Shown here piece after piece: positions 57,690-64,000 of a stretch of 64,000 nt of DNA. The first letter of the stretch is position 1, and each line of letters opens with the position of its first letter. This DNA is from Caenorhabditis remanei (lineage: Eukaryota > Nematoda > Chromadorea > Rhabditida > Rhabditidae). A program made the position numbers and the translations under genes. Location: assembly GCF_010183535.1 (NCBI RefSeq), contig NC_071330.1, forward strand, positions 13,931,717 to 13,995,716, read 5' to 3'. Below the pieces are notes generated by a model. It did no database searches. It saw only the letters and a list, made by a program, of their open reading frames with translations, and was not told the DNA's origin.

Positions 57690-59960
57690 TCTGAGACAGA
57701 AACACTGATAAAGCATGTGTGAATCGACAGCGAGAAGATTTTTTGATATCATCGGATTCGGAAAAAATGAAGGATTCCGAACGTGTTGTCCGTTTCCGGA
57801 TTAATTAGGTAACATCTAGAAGGGTGGTGTTGAGAAGGAGGTTAACCGACTGGTAGCATAATATTCAGATGATTTGAAAGATCCCCTAATTTTGAAACTT
57901 TTCGAAATTCTATAACTCTGTCAGTTTTCAAGATTTTCTACCGGTTTTTGGCTTAAAATGCTCACAATAAGATGAAAAATGCGTGAAAAATGGTTCTGAT
58001 GCCACAGTAACCCAGATTTTTGGTGGTCAGACCAATCATAGTCATGAGTATACTCATTGGAAAGGTCTTAAAATGCTAAATTCAGAAATTTGAGTTTTAA
58101 TTCGCAATCTGCTCAAATTCGGACAAGTTACTGACCATCAGGGTGAGGTCTAGTCGTTCTAACTATAAAAAAAACCATTTTTTGAGCTTTTTGGAATAAT
58201 TTGTGTACATTTTTGCAAAACAAAACAGAGAAGGACACCAAAAATGGTCCAATTCAATAGAAAAATTATAAATTTTCAGTATGCTAGGTCATCGATCAGG
58301 ATTACTGTAGTTTTCGTGGTGGGACCCATCACGATTATACTCATTTTGAAGATCTCAACGCGCTGAATTCAAAAATAAAAATTTCAGTTCAGACGGACAA
58401 CCCAGAAAAAAGTTACGGAGAATTCAAGGAACTTTTGGAAATGAATAAAACATTTCCCCCTCTCGACCGACGACGTCACACTTAGCGGACATAGAAAACA
58501 GAGAAAACGAAAGGAGAAAACAAAATAAAATAGTGTGGGACCCTTGAGAGACGCAGAGAATCGGTCCCCCTTTTCTCGTCACCCGGATAGCCATTCCCCT
58601 CCCCCCCCCCCCAGTCACTCACAACAAGTAGAGGTCTTCCCGGCAATAGACTTCGAAATAATATGTATTACCCCATTTATATCTAAAATATCTAATACTT
58701 AATTATTTAATTACCCCCTAGATATCCTACTGAATGGATGTCGAAACTATTATTTTATATTTGATTTTTCTGAAATTCTAATATTTTTTATTTATTATTT
58801 ATTTTTGTTATGAAATGTAAGTTTTATTAGATATTTTTAAATATAAAATGTATTAGTTTTGACCATACTTGTCATCCACAGCCTTAAAATGAAAATTATT
58901 AGTGTCCTCACTTCCAACTTTGAAGAGGTGTATCCCAAAAAGGGGCGGAGCTAGAAAAAAGTTGTTAACTAATAAAATGTAGAGAATTTCAAGGGCTACG
59001 AAATACATTTTGAATTTTCAAAAAACATCCAAAATTCATAAAGTTATAGTTGTTGAAAACTTTTTCGGTAACATTTTTTTTCAAACCGGTATATCTCAAA
59101 ATTGGACAGTGCAACCTAAAAATTGTTAACTAATAAAATGTAAATCTTATCATTTTTCACATTTTTGTAATTGACAACTTTTTGGTAGCTCCTCCCATTT
59201 TTGAGATACACCTGTCTGAAAGTTGAAAACTGAAAAAATTTACTCACTTTGACTAGAAAACATCATTTTTCTGGAATTTTCCGTTTTTTCTAACTTTTGA
59301 GCAGAAAATTGCACAAAAATGCTTTCTTAAATCCGTAAAAACTAAATACTTTCCAAAAACTGAGAGGGTGCAGACAGTCGGACACTCTCGTTTCTCTGTG
59401 TTCTCTTCCTCCCCTTTTATCTCACCGCTAAACTTAGAGCGGTTGTATCACAAAAGTGGGCGGAGCTACTAAAACGATGTTAACTACAAAAATATAGCCC
59501 TTAAAATTCTCTACATTTTTGTAATTAACAACTTTTTTCAAACTCCACCGTTTTTTGAGTTACACCTCTTCAAAGTCTTTGAGAGAGCGCAGACAACGAG
59601 GCACTCCCGTTTCTCTGCGTATCAAACATGGAACATGGAACGTTTCTAAGTTAGGTGCTGAAAATGACCTAAAATGTCAAAAAATGACAGAAAATTGCAG
59701 AAACTTGTAATTTTTACCGGAATTTTAGGCCTATAAGAGCTAGAAAAGGCGTCAGAGGTGCGCCAGATACAAACATTGAAAAATATAACAATTTGAGTAA
59801 CTCGTTTAGAAAAACGGTTTAAAATCGCTTGAATTCCACCAAAAAACTCGAAATAGAGTAATTTGGCGGGAAATTCATTCAAAATGACAAAAAAATGACT
59901 GAAAATCTATAATAGATATTCCATATTCCTGTAATCCCACTCTGAAACGTTATTCTTCAT
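57690..59960. other. No gene seen; decayed repeats
   Basis: A diverged family-A arm pair at about 58030-58350, a C-run at 58601-58612, a GAGAGACGCAGAGAA motif at about 58556-58570, and variant fold-backs at 58915-59610. No supported exon. Confidence 0.5.
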
Positions 59961-59966
59961 TTTCAG

Positions 59967-61357
59967 ATAGTTGGTCAAACTCTGGACTCTTGGATCAAAA
60001 AATTTCGAGATTCAAATTATTTCTAGTCTAAGAGGAACCCCACCCAATTGTAGACAACCGGAAGAGAGGATCCAAAATAGAACCCCGGCAGAAGAGCTGC
60101 GCGGAAAGCAAGAACGGAAGTCATCTGGCGAAGGATTAGTGTGGGGGGAAGAAGGAAAGAAGAAAGAAGAATGAAGACGAAGGAATAGCTACTGAAGCCT
60201 CCAAACTGCCGCCAAAAAGAAACCCAAGACTCCCAACATCAGCGTCGGACCGGATATTCAGAAGCCACGGGACCAGAAACCAAGAACACTCTGACAGCAA
60301 CCGGGGTACAAACTCCAACTATCGTCAGGACATCCGCCCCCGAACAAACCTCAGCTTCCGACAGGACACTTACCGCCGCTCAAACTCCCATCACCACTAG
60401 GACATCCACCACAGTACGAACTCCCAGAGGATTCTGAAACTTCCTCTCAGACATATTCGATCAATCAATCGCCGTCAGGACGCCTCGCTCAAGTACTCCC
60501 GGACATCGATCACCAAAGTTGGAAGACGTATTCCCGAACTTTTGGAGGATTCTGAAGGTAAGAAATGAGATTTTAAGAATTAAAATAGCTAAACGCTCTT
60601 TTTCCATTTTTAGTGATACTTATTTTCAAACTGGTATATCTCAAATTTGGACAAAGCAACCTAAAAATTGTTAACTAACAAAATGTAGCTCTTAAAATAT
60701 TTCATATTTTTGTAGTTGACAATTTTTTGACAGCTCCGAACACTTTTGAGATAGAGCGGTCTGAAAATCAGGATTCTGAAAATAAAGCCAGCATTTTTCA
60801 GAATTTTGACTGATTTTGATAGCTCACAAAGACGCAGATAGTCAGACACTCTCGCTTCTCTGCGTCCTCATCCTCTCCCTCTATCTCACCTCTAACCTTA
60901 GAACGGTTATATCTCAAAAGTGGGCAGAGCTACAAAAAAGTTGTTAACTGCAAAAATGTAGCCCTTGAAATTCTCTACATTTTATTAGTTGACAACTTTT
61001 TTCTAGCTCCGCCCCTTTTTGAGTTACACCTCTTTAAAGAAAGCGCAAACACTCGTTTCTCTGCGTCTTTAACATGGAATGTGTTTTGACTTTTGAAAAA
61101 TTGAGATTTTTGGAAAAATGTTTTTTTTTCAGCCACAAGCAGCTCTGAAAAACAAAATGCCATCGTGGAAACAACAAGGAGAACTCGCTAAGATGATGGA
61201 CTTAAAAATTTGTGGAAGGAAAGTCGTCAGATCTCCATCGATGGTTGAAAGAGTATGCCGAATTGGTATAAAAGATGGATATACCAAGAGAAACCGGAAC
61301 AGAAGTATTTATATAATTCATTCTAAATTTTGCATTTTATTAATTCATTCTGGGTAA
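59967..61357 (+). CDS. Possible multi-exon gene, poorly resolved
   Basis: Three coding-like pieces lie in line. First, 59971-60174 (GSKNFEIQIISSLRGTPPNC, then KQERKSSGEG). Second, about 60186-60438 with a Thr-rich run (TGVQTPTIVRTSAPEQTSAS). Third, a better terminal exon at 61131-61357 after a TTTTTTTTCAG acceptor (PQAALKNKMPSWKQQGELAK, then GRKVVRSPSMVERVCRIG), ending at TAA with AATAAA overlapping the stop region. I could not join the first two in phase, and a variant fold-back (60640-61065) separates them from the third. It may be a decaying gene or one whose introns I misplaced. No family recognised. Confidence 0.35.
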
Positions 61358-61926
61358 TAAAGAAAAGTGGTTCATGAAACTTCTCTTTTAAATTTTCTGA
61401 ATAGTCGAAAGACATTTTTGGATAGAATCAAGTGAGAATCTATAAAATTAGTCGTTTTTTGACAGAAAAATCGCTGAAATTCTTGTTTTAGACGCCTAAA
61501 ACCGATTTTCGCTCGAAAAAACTCTATTTTATCCCGTTTTCCACTACGAAGCGTCATTTTTCACCCATTTCTTGTTAAAAATGCCCGAATGTCAGGTTTT
61601 TCACGACGAAATTGCATTTTCCATGAATAGTGAACAAAATTAGGGTCATTTTTGAATAAAAACGCTCTGAAATTCTAAATTTGGAGCAACAAGCCTGATA
61701 TTTGCTTGAAAAACCCAAAAATTTTTTAAATTTCTACAGTTGACTGTCGCACCTTTGACGTGATTTCATGGGAACTCTAGGATTCTATCCCCGTATCTTT
61801 TACTTTACTCTACTTTGACGCTTTTCTCGATTTTACTATCGATTTTTGATTATCTGGCGCGCCTCTGGCGCGTTTTGTCCAGGATTTTCAATTAAAAAAC
61901 ACAGTTTATAGTGTATACAATCATTA

Positions 61927-61932
61927 TTTATT
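61927..61932 (-). terminator. Poly(A) signal AATAAA
   Basis: Minus strand, 29 bases past the stop codon of the JmjC relic. The 3' end of that gene has been retained. Confidence 0.65.
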
Positions 61933-61960
61933 CGTTGTGTCAAAAAGAATAGAAACTATT

Positions 61961-62478
61961 TTACAGGAAATTATAAATATTGTTTCCTGGAGTCGGCTTC
62001 TTCTCACTTGGTCCCTTCGGTACCACGCAGTTCGGGACGAATGCATCAAAGATGTTACACAGCTCCTTTTTTTCCCTCTGAAAAACATATTTCTCAAAAA
62101 AAAAAATTCAAAAATATTTCTTACGGTATGAGGCACGAACGATATTAAATACTTCGGTACCGCATACTTCACATCGTGGGTTAAGCTCCTGAAATATTTA
62201 AAATGAGTCATGAGACTTGAACTTTCAAAATCATTTACCTGATCATAATGTTCCGCATCAACTTGTACATTTCAGGATCATCCAAGTTGCGAGTTGGGTG
62301 AATGTTGGCTGCCCTACGTTCCAGGAAACGTTTTCGCAGTATCCATTCGACTGCACCCAATGGAAGCATACGGTGTTCACATACACGAGCTCATCCGCTT
62401 TTTGCTCGAACTTGTAGAAGGGAATATTGTTCTCCACAAGTTTGTCCTCTCCCGGCCAATAATTAAGATTATGAAAAT
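61961..62478 (-). pseudogene. Broken KDM6/UTX-like JmjC histone demethylase
   Basis: The exon 62478-62239 encodes the C-terminal half of a KDM6-type JmjC domain: YWPGEDKLVENNIPFYKFEQ, then CFHWVQSNGYCENVSWNVG, where His is the third Fe(II) ligand. After GQPTFTQL the frame shifts, and the expected link before NLDDPEMYKLMRNIMIR is missing. The next exon (62188-62125) carries RCEVCGTEVFNIV, the start of the family's Cys-rich zinc module, but in a frame that does not follow from the previous one. The last exon (62077-61961) reads REKKELCNIFDAFVPNCVVP to a stop. Upstream exons, including the HxE iron ligands, are absent and a fold-back repeat begins just upstream. Relatives (UTX, JMJD3) remove methyl groups from H3K27. 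It is a 5'-truncated, frameshifted copy. Confidence 0.75.
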
Positions 62479-63239
62479 CTGAAAGAGAATCTAATCAGCA
62501 AAAAATCGATACACCATGTTAGAGACCCGGAGAAACTTTAGTGTACTCTTTCATAGACTTTGAAGAGATGTATCTCAAAAAGGGGCGGAGCTAGAAAAAA
62601 GTTGTCAACTGATAAAATGTAGAAAATTTTAAGGGCTATATTTTTGTAGTTTACAACTTTTTAGTAGCTTTGTCCAACTTTGAGATACAAGCGTTCTAAG
62701 AATAGAGGTGAAAGAGAGGAAGAGGAAGAGAGCACAGTGAAGCGAGAGTGTCTCACTGTCTGCGTTCCCTTTAGTTTTTGTGAATTATTGTGCTTTTAAG
62801 CGTTTTTCTTTGTTTCTTCACTTTAAAACCAGTCAAAATTATGAAAATTAAAGTTTCTCAGTCATTTCCTTAATTTTCAGAATCCTGATTTTCAGACAGG
62901 TGTAACTCAAAAATGGGCGGAGCTACAAAAAAGTTGTACATCACAAAAATTTTAAAAATTTTAAAAGCTACATTTTGTTAGTTGACGATTTTCAGGTTGC
63001 TGTGTCCAAATTTGAGATATACCAATTTGAAAAAAAAGTGTTACTAAAAACTTTTCAACAGCTTTAACTTTTTAAATTTTTAACATTTTTCAAAAATTCA
63101 AATAAAATATTGTAGCTCTTAAAATTCTCTATTTTTGGTAATTAAAAACTTTTCATTAGCTCCGCCCCTTCTTGGAATACACCTCTTCAAAGTCAGGGTG
63201 TCTCGTTTCTCGGCGTTTCTCTCTACTTTATGGATTGTA

Positions 63240-63680
63240 ACCTATAAAATTTTAATTTCTTACCTCCAGAATCTTCCGAAACATTGAGAAATTAAAAAAA
63301 AAAAGCAATAAATACTAGAATTCAATAAAAATAGGAAGACGATTGGTCGACGAGCCATTCAGTAGGCTATCATGAACACATATTGATGGAAATGAAGGGG
63401 GCAAGGAGGACACAGAGAGAGAAGACGCTTGGGGTCTGTGGAGGTGTGGGGGGGGGGGGGGGGGTGTCCGGGAAGGGTGTACTTAATGTATTATGTTATC
63501 GGAGTGTCCCCCGGCACCTGCTGCTAGAGAGACATAGAGAAAGAGACACATCTTTCCCAACCATCTGCCTTTCTTTCTCTTCCTGGGGCCGTCCTGGCCA
63601 AATGCGTCGTAGGCGCACCAGACTACATGTTTTATATATGTAATTGAGAATGAGAATGATAATCTCAGGTGTCTGGAAAG
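63240..63680. other. No gene seen; G-run
   Basis: A G-run of 17 lies at 63448-63464 within GGTGTGG sequence. Otherwise unremarkable. Confidence 0.5.
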
Positions 63681-63689
63681 GGTCTACGG

Positions 63690-63889
63690 CAGAGTTGCAT
63701 GGAATTCCGACTTCCGACTTCCGACTTCCGACTTCCGGGCAATTTTTCCATTCCGACTTCCGACTTCCGACTTCCGGATAAGGAAAATCGCTTCCGACTT
63801 CCGACTTCCGACTTCCGGATAAGGAAATTCACTTCCGACTTCCGACTTCCGACTTCCGGATAAGAAAATTTCACTTCCATGCAACTCTG
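63690..63889 (-). mobile_element. hAT-like miniature element with perfect 8-bp target duplication
   Basis: Perfect 15-bp terminal inverted repeats CAGAGTTGCATGGAA and TTCCATGCAACTCTG. The 8-bp GTCTACGG flanks both sides (63682-63689 and 63890-63897). The interior is CCGACTTCCGACTTCCG runs with CCGGATAAGGAAA spacers; the central core of the longer copies is missing. CAGAG tips and 8-bp duplications are hAT hallmarks. It is the clearest copy of the GGAAGTC family here. Confidence 0.9.
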
Positions 63890-63899
63890 GTCTACGGTA

Positions 63900-64000
63900 A
63901 ATCATCAGAGAAGTTTATTCAAATGTTAGTTACATATTAGAGATAAACTTTACAAATTAGAAATAGGCCAATATTTATTCTCTCACATTCCATAGGTAAT
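63900..64000. other. Nothing recognised
   Basis: AT-rich end of the window with no feature seen. Confidence 0.5.

Noticed and set aside
63665..63905. Frames with RKSEVGSR repeats
   Set aside because: Product of the CCGACTTCC units in a miniature transposon.

Overview
The window is nuclear DNA from a nematode, almost certainly a Caenorhabditis species. The evidence is compact exons with GT...TTTCAG introns, some only 42-57 bp long, AT-rich DNA packed with fold-back repeats, GAGACGCAGA motifs near gene starts, and an alpha-tubulin that matches the touch-receptor isotype MEC-12, including Lys40. The species cannot be named from the sequence alone. No open reading frame longer than about 190 codons is a complete gene. 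The genes had to be assembled from exons, and each model below was checked for splice-site phase.

Layout. (1) 1-1800: unique or degenerate sequence with a GC-rich repeat and a broken tRNA-Tyr-like relic. (2) 1815-5384, minus strand: a seven-exon gene for an unrecognised 252-residue protein with two SxIP motifs. (3) 5.4-13.6 kb: repeats, several hAT-type miniature elements, a GGAAGTC minisatellite and a 0.5 kb insert flanked by 100 bp direct repeats. (4) 13614-23962, plus strand: mec-12 alpha-tubulin (450 residues, five exons, repeat-swollen introns). (5) 24992-27637, minus strand: zeta-class glutathione transferase / maleylacetoacetate isomerase (211 residues, six exons), convergent with mec-12. 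(6) 28967-30456, plus strand: an unrecognised 192-residue protein, followed by broken partial copies of itself to about 33.6 kb. (7) 33.6-53.8 kb, plus strand: a NIPA-family magnesium transporter (377 residues from the start at 46854), with a possible upstream exon 12 kb away. The 12 kb between holds long palindromes, a 21-bp tandem repeat and CCGGATGTCC repeats. (8) 54-64 kb: a gene graveyard. It holds exon-like fragments, a degenerate reading frame with an internal stop, a possible terminal exon at 61.13-61.36 kb, a broken KDM6/UTX-like JmjC gene on the minus strand (61961-62478), and a textbook hAT miniature element with a perfect 8-bp target duplication.

The genes form no obvious operon or pathway. 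They are separate housekeeping or neuronal genes. The most interesting non-genic theme is how often fold-back repeats run from one splice site to the other, or end within a few bases of a splice acceptor, as introner-like sequences would. Second is a set of short hAT-like transposons whose target duplications are still readable and in one case appear to have been rearranged by recombination.
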